NCBI GenBank assembly: GCA_025993795.1 | Contig: JAMQHL010000032.1 | Location: forward strand, 1-55,342 | Direction of reading: 5' to 3' | Length of the DNA: 55,342 nucleotides | From: Planctomycetota bacterium | Lineage (GTDB): Bacteria > Planctomycetota > UBA8742 > UBA2392 | Program-made: the position numbers and the translations under genes | The notes under the pieces: model-generated | The model's input: the letters and a program-made list of their open reading frames with translations, nothing else | What the model was told of the DNA's origin: nothing | Database searches by the model: none | Part shown: piece after piece, positions 1 to 8,555 of the stretch | Layout: each line of letters opens with the position of its first letter | How positions within the stretch are numbered: the stretch's first letter is position 1

Positions 1-62
1 GCCCGCCAGTGCGCCCCAAGCCGGAATCACACGCAAATCACGCCAACAAACCCCAACCCCGA

Positions 63-71
63 TTATCCACA
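63..71 (+). promoter_or_regulatory. Single perfect DnaA-box match
   Basis: TTATCCACA matches the consensus TTATNCACA exactly. I see no second perfect box nearby, so this is a motif match only and not evidence of an origin. Confidence 0.25.
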
Positions 72-113
72 ACCCCCGATGCAACATCCGGGCTAGTCGA
101 GGAAGTGAGTGCC

Positions 114-548
114 ATGGCGATCTATTTCTATGGGCGGACCAGCCAGTGGGGCGAGTTCAGTAACTTTGCACACTATCCCTTTGAACTGGAGGGCAGGCTC
201 TGGCCCACCAGCGAGCACTACTTCCAGGCGCAGAAGTTTGCCGGCACCCCGCACGAAGAGGCGATCCGCCTTGCGCGCAAACCCAACAACGCCGCCCGTA
301 TGGGGCGCCAGCGGTCACGGCCCCTGCGCCCGGACTGGGAGCAGGTCAAGGACGACGTCATGCGCAAAGCCGTGTGGGCCAAGTTCACCACCCACCCCGA
401 ACTCAAGGCGCTGCTGCTCAGCACCGGCGAACAGGAACTGGTAGAAAACGCCCCGGGCGACTATTACTGGGGCTGTGGCAAGGACGGCAGCGGGCGCAAC
501 ATGCTTGGCCGCATCCTGATGGAAACCCGCAAGAAGCTTCGGACCTGA
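114..548 (+). CDS. NADAR (YbiA-like) family N-glycosidase
   Basis: The 144-residue product has the compact NADAR/YbiA fold signature: an FSNF motif near residue 15, a PTSEHYFQAQKF stretch near residues 31-42, a central Lys/Arg-rich segment, and a C-terminal YWGCGKDGSGRNMLG segment. Family members hydrolyse the N-glycosidic bond of early riboflavin intermediates or remove ADP-ribose from modified guanine. Which applies here cannot be told from sequence. I start at the ATG at 114 because homology begins there and a GAGG lies about 11 nt upstream; the frame is open back to 9 but that part looks non-coding. The stop is 2 nt before the next start, so it is probably co-transcribed with the acyltransferase. 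Confidence 0.85.
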   Translation: MAIYFYGRTSQWGEFSNFAHYPFELEGRLWPTSEHYFQAQKFAGTPHEEAIRLARKPNNAARMGRQRSRPLRPDWEQVKDDVMRKAVWAKFTTHPELKALLLSTGEQELVENAPGDYYWGCGKDGSGRNMLGRILMETRKKLRT

Positions 549-550
549 AC

Positions 551-1366
551 ATGGAACGCGACGAACACATGCTGGTAGATCAGACGCGCCCAAAGGGGTT
601 GCGCGGCTGGATTTATCGCACCGCCGTGAACCTCGCGGCTGGTCTGGGGCGTGTATTGCTGTTCTGGCAGCCCCTGGGGGTCGGCAACATCCCGAAAACC
701 GGGCCGTTGCTGGTGCTGGCCAACCATCCCAGCTATCTGGAGCCGCCGACGCTGGTGGCATTGATGATCTATCACGCTGACCGCGACCTGTCGATCATGG
801 CCTGGGACAAGCTGTTTCGGATCCCGGTCATCAGCTTCTTTGCCCGCACCTACAAGGCCTACCCGGTCAATCGGGCCAACCCCGGCCGCGGGCCCTACGT
901 CACGCTGGTGCGCATTCTTGAGCAAGGCGGTGCCGCAGGCGTGTTTCCAGAAGGCTCGCGCAGTGAAGGCCGCCTGATGGGGCCGTGGAAGCCCGGGGCG
1001 TTGCGTGCCGCCTTTTCCACCAAGGCGACGATTCTTCCAATCACGTTCGTAACGGGCGGTGAGTTCTGGCCCAAGTCGCGCTGGCGCCCGTACTTCTTTC
1101 GGCGCCACACACAGGTCGTGCACAAGCCGCTGACCTACGAGCAGTACATGGCCGAAATCCCTGAGGGCATGCGCGAGAAGGAGTACCAGGAAGTTCTGTC
1201 TGAGCGCATTCGCGGCATCATCGATGGGCCGCTGGTTGCGCGAGAACGCGAGTACCAGCGGCACGTTGAGGCAAAGTCGATCGCATGCGACGGTTTGAAC
1301 GCGCCTGACCCGATTCGGCGGCGCCGCGAGCGCATGGAACAGGCCAAAGCGCGTCTTGTGCCGTAG
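551..1366 (+). CDS. 1-acyl-sn-glycerol-3-phosphate acyltransferase family (PlsC-like)
   Basis: The 271-residue product matches PlsC/LPLAT acyltransferases, which move an acyl chain onto lysophosphatidic acid at the inner membrane face. The acceptor motif is at residues 58-64 (NHPSYLE), with His59 but Glu64 where HX4D normally has Asp. A KAYPVNR block near 102-108 and FPEGSRS at 132-138 are the glycerol-phosphate binding blocks. The last 60 residues are charged and helical, beyond the usual domain. I place the start at ATG 551, 2 nt after the NADAR stop; upstream codons in frame overlap that gene. A weak hairpin follows the stop. Confidence 0.88.
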   Translation: MERDEHMLVDQTRPKGLRGWIYRTAVNLAAGLGRVLLFWQPLGVGNIPKTGPLLVLANHPSYLEPPTLVALMIYHADRDLSIMAWDKLFRIPVISFFARTYKAYPVNRANPGRGPYVTLVRILEQGGAAGVFPEGSRSEGRLMGPWKPGALRAAFSTKATILPITFVTGGEFWPKSRWRPYFFRRHTQVVHKPLTYEQYMAEIPEGMREKEYQEVLSERIRGIIDGPLVAREREYQRHVEAKSIACDGLNAPDPIRRRRERMEQAKARLVP

Positions 1367-1368
1367 TT

Positions 1369-1388
1369 TTGGGCCCGATTTGGCCCAA
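1369..1388 (+). terminator. Weak hairpin after the acyltransferase
   Basis: TTGGGCC (1369-1375) and GGCCCAA (1382-1388) form a 7-bp stem with a 6-nt loop just after the stop at 1366. No T-run follows, so termination here would be inefficient or Rho-dependent. Confidence 0.3.
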
Positions 1389-1495
1389 GCCGCAGGGGCC
1401 GGAATGCCGATGTACGTGCATGGCATTTGGCCCGGTTTCCCCCTGCTTGGTGGAAAGCCGGATATGTATAGTCTGGCCCCCTCATGGAGGATGGG

Positions 1496-1939
1496 ATGAA
1501 GCTTTCGCTCACATTCCTGACATTGCTGGCAGTGCTGCTGATCGCGGGTTGCAAAACCACCAACGGGACCAACAAGTCCGCATGGGGCGAGCCCTACGCG
1601 GACGTGCCGGTGCCGGCGAACTATGAGCCGCACGATAACCCGGCCTTCAAGCGCCAGGACAGCGGCGCCGGCAAGCGCATCTACGGCCGCTACAGCTACC
1701 GCAGCACGGGCGACAGCCTGGATACGCCCAGCACGGTGCTTAGCTGGTTCAAAGACAAGCTACCCGGCCAAGGCTGGGAGCTGATGGTAGAAGAATACAG
1801 CGATTCCGAAGGCACCATGAAGGTGCGCTTCAAAAAGGCAGACGACCAGCTAGAGTTGCAACTCGCGCCCGACGCTCGCGTGCAAAGCAGCAAGCGCTTC
1901 AGCGTCCTTACTGTTGAGATGAACCCGAAATTCGACTGA
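1496..1939 (+). CDS. Small exported lipoprotein of unknown function
   Basis: 147 residues. The N-terminus is a lipoprotein signal: MKLS, a hydrophobic stretch, then LIAGC with Cys19 as the lipidation site. The mature part (about 128 residues) has a Tyr-rich segment followed by STVLSWFKDKLPGQGWEL, which resembles small secreted alpha/beta domains that recur in lipoproteins of unknown function. ATG 1496 is chosen over 1484 because GGAGG lies 5 nt upstream of it. A TATAGT at 1467-1472 is a plausible -10. It is 11 nt from the cyclophilin gene and may share its transcript. Confidence 0.75.
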   Translation: MKLSLTFLTLLAVLLIAGCKTTNGTNKSAWGEPYADVPVPANYEPHDNPAFKRQDSGAGKRIYGRYSYRSTGDSLDTPSTVLSWFKDKLPGQGWELMVEEYSDSEGTMKVRFKKADDQLELQLAPDARVQSSKRFSVLTVEMNPKFD

Positions 1940-1950
1940 CGCAGGAACCC

Positions 1951-3846
1951 ATGGTCCGCACCAAAGTAAAAAGCAAGCAAAAGAAGGGCGAGCTTGTTGC
2001 CGCCTCCAAAGATGCCAGCCGCGACGTGCTTCCACGCACGGGCATGGGCCTTGGCGCCACGTTTGTCGACAGCGCCAGCAAGTTCCTGGCAGGCTACGGC
2101 AAGGTGCTGGGCCCGGCGATCGTGCTGATTGTTGCGGGCTTCTTCATCGTGTACTTCCTGACGCAATCGAAGGCGTCGGGCGAAGTCGCATTCAAGAACA
2201 AGATTGACCGCGCCGCGATGGTCGAAAAGCTGCCGGAGCTGAAAACCGGCATGGAAGTCGTCATCGCAGAATCCGAAGAAGAAGAACAGCTGGTCGCATA
2301 CGCCAACTATCGCTTCGGCACCCGCGCATATGCCCTGCTTTCGCACCCGTACAAAGCCGATGAGTTGAAAGACGTGATCGGTATTCTTGGCGGCGCGGCT
2401 GACAGGATCAACGCGCTTGAAGACGCCGCCAATGACGCCTGGGTGCGCCACCTCAACGGCCTGCAGGCCAAGCTCAAGGCCGACCTGGAGTTCCTTGAGA
2501 AGCCCGAAAACAAGAAGCTGCTGCCCTGGGATCACCACAGCAAGGCTGACAAGCCCGCCGCCAAAGAAGTTGACGGCGGCAACCCGATCGTCGTGTTTGA
2601 GACCGCTGTCGGCACGCTGCGCATTGAGCTGTTTGAAGACGAGGCCCCCAACGCGGTGAAGCACTTCGTAAGTCTGTGCGACGAGGGCTACTACAACCGC
2701 AGCGACGGGGGCACACTCAGCTTCAGCAACAGCTTCAACCCGACCGGCCCCTTCAAAGGCGCGACGGTCATCAGTGCCGGCAAGCAGGGCCGCCCCGTCG
2801 GTGTAGAGCTCAAGAAGCCCACAACCGCCAAAGAAGGCGACGACGTTGACACCGTGGCCGAGAACAATCCCTACCAGATTGACTACCAGGGCAGCACGAC
2901 GCAGCCCTTCAACGTCGGCTCGATCGCGCTTTCCCGCGACGCCGACGACCCGTCGCGCGCCCGTGGCGAGTTCTTTGTCGTGATCGAAACCAGCCCCGCA
3001 CTGGGCCAGAACTTCCTGCCGCTGGGCCGCGTGCTTGACGGCGAGCAGGGCATCAACGTCGCACGCCGCCTTCACCAGGCTGAGATCTACTACACCTACG
3101 TCGAGCAGAAGCGCAAAACCACAAAGTACGTGCCCAAGGTCTACTACGACGGTTGGCCCGTGCCGATGGACAAGCGCACCGAAGTGCCCAAGCCGGTGCG
3201 CTTCAGCGAGGTCAAGGTCGAGGTTGTTCCGGCCGACAGCAAGCTGAACCCGATTGTTGTCATCGAACTGGAAAAGGGCGACATTGTTATCGAGCTGTTC
3301 GAGGACGCCTGCCCGAACACCGTGGCCAACCTGATCAACCTGATTGAGGAAGGCTTCTTCAACAGCGAGTGCGAGTTCTACCGCATTGAGGGCACCGCGT
3401 CCGACATCGCCGAGATCTACAAAGCACAGGGGGCGCGGATCATACAGGGCGGATTTGCCCAGGCCGGGTCGCGCGAGGGCTATGATTACGGCATCCGCAA
3501 CGAGGCAGTAGACAACCCCAAGTACAAGGCAGCCGGGTTGGGCAACAGCCGCGGCACCATTGCCATGGCGCGCACCAGCGACCTCGACAGCGCCAGCACC
3601 GAGTTTTTCATCAACCTGAAGGACTGGCCGGACTGGGATAAGGAGCAGAGCCCATACTGCGCCTTCGGCGAAGTCATTTACGGCATTGAGCTGGCGGCAC
3701 TGGTGCAGAAAGACGACGCAATAAAGGGCGCGAAGGTAATCCGCAAGCGCGATCACAAGTATGTGCCGCAGGTGAAGTACAAAGAAGGCGGCGGGTGGGT
3801 AGAAAAGAAAGCCGTTGAGCTGCCCAAGCCATTGGGCCTGAAGTAA
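1951..3846 (+). CDS. Membrane-anchored protein with two cyclophilin-type PPIase domains
   Basis: The 631-residue product has a Lys-rich cytosolic N-terminus, one membrane helix at about residues 54-71, a helical linker to about 200, then two cyclophilin-like domains (about 213-380 and 428-605) expected outside the membrane. Domain 2 keeps the core pattern: FYR, IIQGGFAQ, GTIAMAR, STEFFINL and FGEVIYG. Domain 1 has lost the FHR and QGG segments but keeps GSIALSR, EFFVVIE and LGRVLDG, so it is probably non-catalytic. Cyclophilins isomerise Xaa-Pro bonds, so a role in folding exported proteins is likely. Its stop lies 7 bp from the stop of the convergent lipoprotein. Confidence 0.85.
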   Translation: MVRTKVKSKQKKGELVAASKDASRDVLPRTGMGLGATFVDSASKFLAGYGKVLGPAIVLIVAGFFIVYFLTQSKASGEVAFKNKIDRAAMVEKLPELKTGMEVVIAESEEEEQLVAYANYRFGTRAYALLSHPYKADELKDVIGILGGAADRINALEDAANDAWVRHLNGLQAKLKADLEFLEKPENKKLLPWDHHSKADKPAAKEVDGGNPIVVFETAVGTLRIELFEDEAPNAVKHFVSLCDEGYYNRSDGGTLSFSNSFNPTGPFKGATVISAGKQGRPVGVELKKPTTAKEGDDVDTVAENNPYQIDYQGSTTQPFNVGSIALSRDADDPSRARGEFFVVIETSPALGQNFLPLGRVLDGEQGINVARRLHQAEIYYTYVEQKRKTTKYVPKVYYDGWPVPMDKRTEVPKPVRFSEVKVEVVPADSKLNPIVVIELEKGDIVIELFEDACPNTVANLINLIEEGFFNSECEFYRIEGTASDIAEIYKAQGARIIQGGFAQAGSREGYDYGIRNEAVDNPKYKAAGLGNSRGTIAMARTSDLDSASTEFFINLKDWPDWDKEQSPYCAFGEVIYGIELAALVQKDDAIKGAKVIRKRDHKYVPQVKYKEGGGWVEKKAVELPKPLGLK

Positions 3847-3853
3847 TTGGGCC

Positions 3854-4339
3854 TTACTTTACCTCGACCCCGTCACTTTCCTTGGGCTCTTCGCCCGGGG
3901 CCCAGCCTTCGTCATCGTTTGCGGCTTGCCACGTCTCGCCCTTGGGCAGATGCTCAAACTTGCCCGTAACACCGTTCATGCGCACCTGCAGCGCGTTGCT
4001 GTTGCCCTTGGGCGTGGCCAAAAACCAGCCGCGCGCCAGTTTGCCGGCTGTGTCAAACTTCAGCGAAAAGAAAGCATAGCCGATGTCGGCGTAATCCTCG
4101 GTGGGGATCAGGTCCTTTTCGGATGCGCCAAACGATTCCAGGTCGCTGACCGAGAGTGGCGGTGCCTTCTTGGCGGCATAGTACTTGAGAACTGAGTCAC
4201 GAATCCGCAAAAGGTTTCCTTCGGCGGGTTTGGCGCGCGCGTGCAGGTCGCTGTCTGATGCCTCGGCCACGGCGTTTGCGCCGCCGCCACAGCCGGCAAC
4301 CAGAAGGCCAATCAGCAGGAATATTGAAACAATACGCAT
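3854..4339 (-). CDS. Lipoprotein of unknown function
   Basis: 161 residues beginning with a signal peptide and lipobox (LLVAGC, Cys17) followed by a Gly run. The mature part contains a helical segment (RIRDSVLKYYAAKKAPP) like the start of type-II-pseudopilin or DUF1559-like small domains, then a mixed beta region and an acidic tail. I do not recognise a specific family. It stands alone on the minus strand between two plus-strand units, and GGGGA lies about 10 nt upstream of the ATG. Confidence 0.7.
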   Translation of the reverse strand: MRIVSIFLLIGLLVAGCGGGANAVAEASDSDLHARAKPAEGNLLRIRDSVLKYYAAKKAPPLSVSDLESFGASEKDLIPTEDYADIGYAFFSLKFDTAGKLARGWFLATPKGNSNALQVRMNGVTGKFEHLPKGETWQAANDDEGWAPGEEPKESDGVEVK

Positions 4340-4411
4340 GCGTTTCCCCGGGGCGTGAGCAAACAGCAGCCAAGAGACTATGCTAAGAACGTCCGGAAGG
4401 GAACGGAGTTC

Positions 4412-5104
4412 ATGAACGAAACGCTGGTCACCGCGACGCGGCTTTCACGCACCTATCATCTGGGCGGCGAAACCGTCAGCGCATTGCGCGAGGTTGACAT
4501 GGCCGTCGGGCGCGGCGACTTCGTGGCGCTGCTGGGTCGGTCGGGCAGCGGCAAGAGCACGCTGCTGAACCTGCTGGGCGGGCTGGACCAGCCGACCGGC
4601 GGCAGCATCGTCGTGGACGGCCGCGAGCTGGCGGGCATGAACGCGACCGAGCTGAGCCTTTACCGGCGAACCACCGTCGGGTTCATCTTCCAGAGCTTCA
4701 ACCTGGTTACCTCGTTGCGCGCCTGGGAAAACGTGGCGCTGCCGCTGGTGTTTCAAGGCGTTGGCCGCCTGGAACGCAAGCGCCGGGCCGCAGAGCTGCT
4801 TGAACGCGTCGGGTTGTCCAAGCGCGCCAACCATGTGCCTAGCCAGATGTCGGGCGGCGAGCAGCAGCGCGTCGCGATAGCGCGCTCGCTAGTGAATCAC
4901 CCGCGCATGCTGCTTTGCGACGAGCCCACGGGCAACCTCGATACGGCTACGAGCGAGCAGATCATGGCAATTCTGCGCGAAACCCACGAGGGCGGGACTA
5001 CGCTGGTCATGGTAACCCATGATCCTGACCTGGCGGCCACCTATGCCAGCCGCACCATGCGCATGGCCGACGGCCAGTTTGTGCATGAGGGGGCGGCGGC
5101 ATGA
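4412..5104 (+). CDS. ABC transporter ATP-binding protein (LolD/MacB type)
   Basis: 230 residues with a complete nucleotide-binding domain: Walker A GRSGSGKST, Q-loop in FIFQSFNL, signature MSGGEQQRVAIAR, Walker B MLLCDEPTGNLD and switch His in VMVTHDPD. The short form and the NLDTATSEQI stretch place it with the LolD/MacB/FtsE group that drives mechanotransmission permeases. I start at ATG 4412 behind GGAAGGGAACGGAG; the in-frame extension to 4355 is unlikely. The stop overlaps the permease start by 4 nt (ATGA), indicating translational coupling. Confidence 0.93.
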   Translation: MNETLVTATRLSRTYHLGGETVSALREVDMAVGRGDFVALLGRSGSGKSTLLNLLGGLDQPTGGSIVVDGRELAGMNATELSLYRRTTVGFIFQSFNLVTSLRAWENVALPLVFQGVGRLERKRRAAELLERVGLSKRANHVPSQMSGGEQQRVAIARSLVNHPRMLLCDEPTGNLDTATSEQIMAILRETHEGGTTLVMVTHDPDLAATYASRTMRMADGQFVHEGAAA

Positions 5105-6597
5105 ACATCCTGGCACTGGCGCTGGAAGGGCTGCTGCGCAAGAAGTCGCGCAACCTGCTGACCATGGCGGGCGTTCTGATCGGCGTGTTCGCGCTGACCA
5201 TGATCGTTTCATTGGGGCAGGGCCTCAGCAGCGCAATCACCGATACCGTCAGCGGCAGCGACAATCTGCGCCAGATTGGGCTGACCGGCGGCTTTGGCAT
5301 TGAGCTTTCGAACAACCCCGCCGAGGTCCAGATCGACGGCGAGATGGAAGAAGACCGGCGCGAGCGGCTGCGCCGGGCCGCGATCAACCGCAGGCAGATT
5401 CGCCAGTGGAGCGGGCGGCGGGTGAACGAGATCGACGACACGACGATTGCCGAGCTTTCGAAACTTGAACACGTCGAGAGCATCACGCCCGTGATCATTG
5501 AGCGCTACGCGATCGATGCGGGCGCATGGAAGACCGAAGGCAGCCTCAGCGGCGGTGTCGATGTGTCGCGGCAACGCTATGCAGAGCGCGTCATTGCCGG
5601 GCGTTACTTCAGCGGCCCTGACGCCGATGAAGTCATCCTGCATGAGTACATGCTTTACAAGATGGGACTGCTGACCGGGCAGGACTACCAGCAGGTGCTG
5701 GGCAAGACGATCATGCTGCGCAGTATCGTGAACCCCAACGATGACCCCATGGCCAGCGCGCCACCGCAACTGCGCGCGTTCATGGAAAGCCTGACCGAAG
5801 AAGAGCGCCAGGCGATGATGAAAGTACTTCCCAAACTGCTCGAGCAGTTCGGGCAGATCGCCAGCCAGGCCCGCAAGCCCGTTGAGCGCCAGGTCACCAT
5901 CGTTGGCGTGCTGCGCGAAGCGCTGCCCGGCGACGTGTTCAACGTGATCGAAGACGGCAACGCGGTCCAGACCGACGTGTTTCTGCCGCAGGAGACCGCA
6001 CGCAATCTATTCAATGCCAGCGCCGTAAACCGCGAGTTGGGATACCCGCGCGCGCTGGTGCTGGTGGACGATGCCGAGAACGCGCCAGCCGTTGAGCAAG
6101 TCCTGCGCGACAAGGGTTTCACGGCCTTCAGTGTCGCCAGTGTGCTGCAACAGGTCGAGACAATGCTGACCGTCATCACGGTGATCATCGCGTTTCTGAC
6201 CGGCATTGCCTTGGTCGTCAGCACGCTCGGCATCGTCAACACCATGATCACCAGCGTGCTTGAGCGCACCCGCGAGATCGGCATTTTCAAAGCCGTCGGC
6301 GCGACCAACTGGCAGGTACAGGCGGTTTTCCTGACGGAGAGCGCGCTGATCGGATTGATCGGCGGCAGTCTGGGCCTGCTCGTGGCCGTGGTCGCGATGA
6401 TTCCCGGTGATGCAATCGCCGGCAGCATGATCGCCGAGCGCGCAGCCGTGCCCTATAACGGCAGCGTGTTTGTCCTGCCGCTGTGGCTTTCACTGGCGGG
6501 CCCGGCACTGGGCGCAGTCACCGCCGTGCTGGCGGCGATTTTTCCGGCCCGGCGTGCGGCGCACATCGACCCGGTGAAGGCCCTGCGCCACGATTGA
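5101..6597 (+). CDS. MacB/FtsX-type ABC permease
   Basis: 498 residues. Residues 1-45 hold KSRNLLTMAGVLIGVFALTM, the usual first helix of MacB_PCD permeases. A long extracytoplasmic domain follows to about 345, then three helices of the FtsX domain with the conserved VLERTREIGIFKAVGA loop and a C-terminal PARRAAHIDPVKALRHD. Together with the preceding ATPase it forms a type VII (mechanotransmission) ABC transporter. Substrates in this class range from lipoproteins to macrolides and peptides, and nothing here tells which. No membrane-fusion protein is adjacent. Confidence 0.92.
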   Translation: MNILALALEGLLRKKSRNLLTMAGVLIGVFALTMIVSLGQGLSSAITDTVSGSDNLRQIGLTGGFGIELSNNPAEVQIDGEMEEDRRERLRRAAINRRQIRQWSGRRVNEIDDTTIAELSKLEHVESITPVIIERYAIDAGAWKTEGSLSGGVDVSRQRYAERVIAGRYFSGPDADEVILHEYMLYKMGLLTGQDYQQVLGKTIMLRSIVNPNDDPMASAPPQLRAFMESLTEEERQAMMKVLPKLLEQFGQIASQARKPVERQVTIVGVLREALPGDVFNVIEDGNAVQTDVFLPQETARNLFNASAVNRELGYPRALVLVDDAENAPAVEQVLRDKGFTAFSVASVLQQVETMLTVITVIIAFLTGIALVVSTLGIVNTMITSVLERTREIGIFKAVGATNWQVQAVFLTESALIGLIGGSLGLLVAVVAMIPGDAIAGSMIAERAAVPYNGSVFVLPLWLSLAGPALGAVTAVLAAIFPARRAAHIDPVKALRHD

Positions 6598-6627
6598 GAG
6601 CCCGCGCCTGCCCAGCCCAACATGAAT

Positions 6628-6649
6628 CGCCCGCGCATGTGCGCGGGCG
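6628..6649. terminator. Hairpin between convergent ABC permease and rplT
   Basis: CGCCCGCGCA (6628-6637) and TGCGCGGGCG (6640-6649) form a near-perfect GC-rich stem in the 79-bp space between two converging operons. There is no strong T-run on either side, so it may act as a bidirectional, partly Rho-aided terminator. Confidence 0.5.
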
Positions 6650-6676
6650 ACCTGTCTTAGACGTCGATTGAGACAG

Positions 6677-7030
6677 CTACTTGGCCGACTTGGCCTGTTC
6701 CATGACCTTGGCAAACGCGTTGGGGTCGCGGATTGCCAGCTCGCTCAGGCTCTTGCGGTTCAGTTCGATGCCGGCTTTGTCGAGCAGGTGAATCAGCTGG
6801 CTGTAAGTCACACCGTGCAAGCGCGCGGCGGCGTTGAGGCGCGTGATCCAGAGCCGGCGGAAGTCGCGCTTGCGTGCCATGCGATGAAACCACGCGTAGC
6901 GCCATGCGCGTTCAACGGCGACGCGGGCCTGCCGATACGTCGTGCGGCGGCGGCCCCAGTATCCCTTGGCAAGTTTGCGGAACTTCTTCTTGCGCGCGTG
7001 GCGCGCAACCCGGCTGACTGCGTGTGCCAT
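6677..7030 (-). CDS. rplT: 50S ribosomal protein L20
   Basis: 117 residues, the normal length for bL20. The basic N-terminal helix ([20 protein letters not shown]) and the C-terminal globular half ([19 protein letters not shown], then [14 protein letters not shown]) are both typical. L20 is an early 23S rRNA assembly protein and in many bacteria represses its own operon. It is third in infC-rpmI-rplT, 117 nt after rpmI, with AAGGAGAAGG upstream of the ATG. Confidence 0.97.
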   Translation of the reverse strand: MAHAVSRVARHARKKKFRKLAKGYWGRRRTTYRQARVAVERAWRYAWFHRMARKRDFRRLWITRLNAAARLHGVTYSQLIHLLDKAGIELNRKSLSELAIRDPNAFAKVMEQAKSAK

Positions 7031-7147
7031 GTACCTTCTCCTTGGTTGCTTTCCGGGCGGGCCTGGCCCGACTTGAATCCGGTTGGCGTACCGATTGTGC
7101 CGGGCGAGTAAACACTCGACTTGAGACCGGCGGGGAAAACGTGTTGC

Positions 7148-7399
7148 CTAGCTTTCCTGCTTGTTTATCTCGCTTTGCGGCGGTGTCGGTGCCGGCGGCT
7201 TGCGGCGCACGCCCATCAGCTTGGCGACGTTGCGCGCATGGGTTGGGCTCAGCAGGTGGGTGCGGCGCTTGTTGCGGCGGCGCTTGGGGCTCTTGGTGCT
7301 CATCAAGTGTGAGCGACCCGCGTTATGGTGCTTGATCTTGCCCTTCTTGGTGACCTTGAAGCGCTTGGAAGCGCCCTTGTGGGTCTTCATCTTCGGCAT
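7148..7399 (-). CDS. rpmI: 50S ribosomal protein L35
   Basis: 83 residues. The first 65 are canonical bL35 (MPKMKTHKGASKRFKVT, then KSPKRRRNKR and a C-terminal basic helix). The last 17 (RRKPPAPTPPQSEINKQES) are a Pro-rich extension beyond the usual 64-66 residues. AAAGGA precedes the start. It sits 134 nt after infC and is expected to be co-transcribed with it. Confidence 0.95.
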   Translation of the reverse strand: MPKMKTHKGASKRFKVTKKGKIKHHNAGRSHLMSTKSPKRRRNKRRTHLLSPTHARNVAKLMGVRRKPPAPTPPQSEINKQES

Positions 7400-7533
7400 G
7401 GCTCTGTCCTTTCGACGTCACGCCGGGCGAACCTGGTTCGACTTGGAACCGCCGTGCGCGTCTCTGTTTGGCCCCGTTGCTCGTGCAACAGGCGCCGGTC
7501 ACTGTTTCCCGCGACCAGTGCGGGGTGAAGCTT

Positions 7534-8205
7534 TTAGCTTTGTTGGGCCTTCTCTGCCTCTGCTTTTTTGGCGGCTTCTTCTTTGGCCTGCTTGATGCGC
7601 AGTTCCATGGCCTTTTCTTTGTCTTTCTCAATCTGCTTCTTGCGGGCGTTGCGCTCTTCCGGCGTCATGGCCGTCAGCAGCAGGTGCATGCGCTTGCCTT
7701 CCCGGCGGATCGGCGATTCAACCTTGCTCAGGTCCTTCAGCTCCTCGATAAAGCGCTTCAGGATCTCGTCGCCACGCTCGGAGTGCGCCATCTCACGGCC
7801 TTTGAACCACACCTGGATCAATACCTTGTCTCCCCGCTCCAGAAACCCGATGCTTTTCTTCAAGGCTACCTGCACGTCGTGCTCGGCCGTGTTCGGGTGA
7901 AGCCGTATCCCCTTAACCTTGGCCTGGTGCGCCTTGTTGCCCTTGGCCCGCTTCTTCAGCGAGTACTTATACTGCCCGTAGTTCATGATCTTGCACACGG
8001 GCGGGCGCGCTGTCGGGCTGACCTCAACGAGGTCCAGACCGGCTTCTTCGGCCAGTTTCAGGGCATCTTCGGTCGCCAGCTCCCCGTGATTCGTACCTTC
8101 ATGATCAATCAACTGCACACGCGGTACGCGGATGCGTCGATTGATCCGGTGTTCTGTCTGCGGCCCGCGAAATGCGGTAACCGGGGGTGGCCGTTTTGCT
8201 CGCAT
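7534..8205 (-). CDS. infC: Translation initiation factor IF-3
   Basis: 223 residues. The N-domain begins at HRINRRIRVPRVQLID, and the C-domain holds IGFLERGDKVLIQVWFKGRE and the AHSERG block that contacts the 30S platform. The roughly 48-residue tail is Lys/Glu/Ala-rich and probably helical, absent from the usual ~180-residue factor. I take ATG 8205, behind AGAAGGAG 4-5 nt upstream, so this infC uses ATG rather than the rare AUU that controls E. coli infC. It is first in the operon, with a leader of some 300 nt that contains a terminator. Confidence 0.95.
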   Translation of the reverse strand: MRAKRPPPVTAFRGPQTEHRINRRIRVPRVQLIDHEGTNHGELATEDALKLAEEAGLDLVEVSPTARPPVCKIMNYGQYKYSLKKRAKGNKAHQAKVKGIRLHPNTAEHDVQVALKKSIGFLERGDKVLIQVWFKGREMAHSERGDEILKRFIEELKDLSKVESPIRREGKRMHLLLTAMTPEERNARKKQIEKDKEKAMELRIKQAKEEAAKKAEAEKAQQS

Positions 8206-8370
8206 AGACTCCTTCTGGCAGCAGCATAAAGGCGCACCCGTCGGGCGCGCCGGTAAGTCAATTGGCGGCGGGATGATAGCAGCAGAGAGTTTTTCCACAA
8301 CCGGGCGCAGCGGGTTCCGCGCCAGTGGCTGGAGCCTCAGCGATGGCTTGCCGACACCGGCCCCCGCACG

Positions 8371-8403
8371 AAAAAACACACCCGGCGCCTTGTGGGCGCC
8401 GGG
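8371..8403 (-). terminator. Intrinsic terminator in the infC leader
   Basis: Read on the minus strand, GGCGCCGGG-type arms (8395-8403 pairing with 8381-8389) make a 9-bp perfect stem with a 5-nt loop. After TGTG there follow six T (8376-8371). The T-run is 165 nt before the infC ATG. With no convincing minus-strand gene just upstream, it is best read as a leader attenuator for infC-rpmI-rplT. Confidence 0.65.
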
Positions 8404-8555
8404 CGAAGGGATTAGGTGCGCAGGCGAACAGAGATAACTTCAATCCCCCTTAAAAATCGAAGTCACGATCCTGCCCGCCTGCGCGTACCGACACCGAAGC
8501 CAGATTCCCCCCCTTAAAGGAAACCAACTCCATACGGGTCGGCGTAAGCTGTGGT

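Noticed and set aside
63..71. DnaA box as evidence for a replication origin
   Set aside because: A single 9-bp match without clustering, AT-rich element or dnaA/dnaN neighbours.
1696..3756. 686-codon minus-strand frame over the cyclophilin gene
   Set aside because: Antisense to the double cyclophilin. The product is Val/Gly/Ala-rich with no motif.
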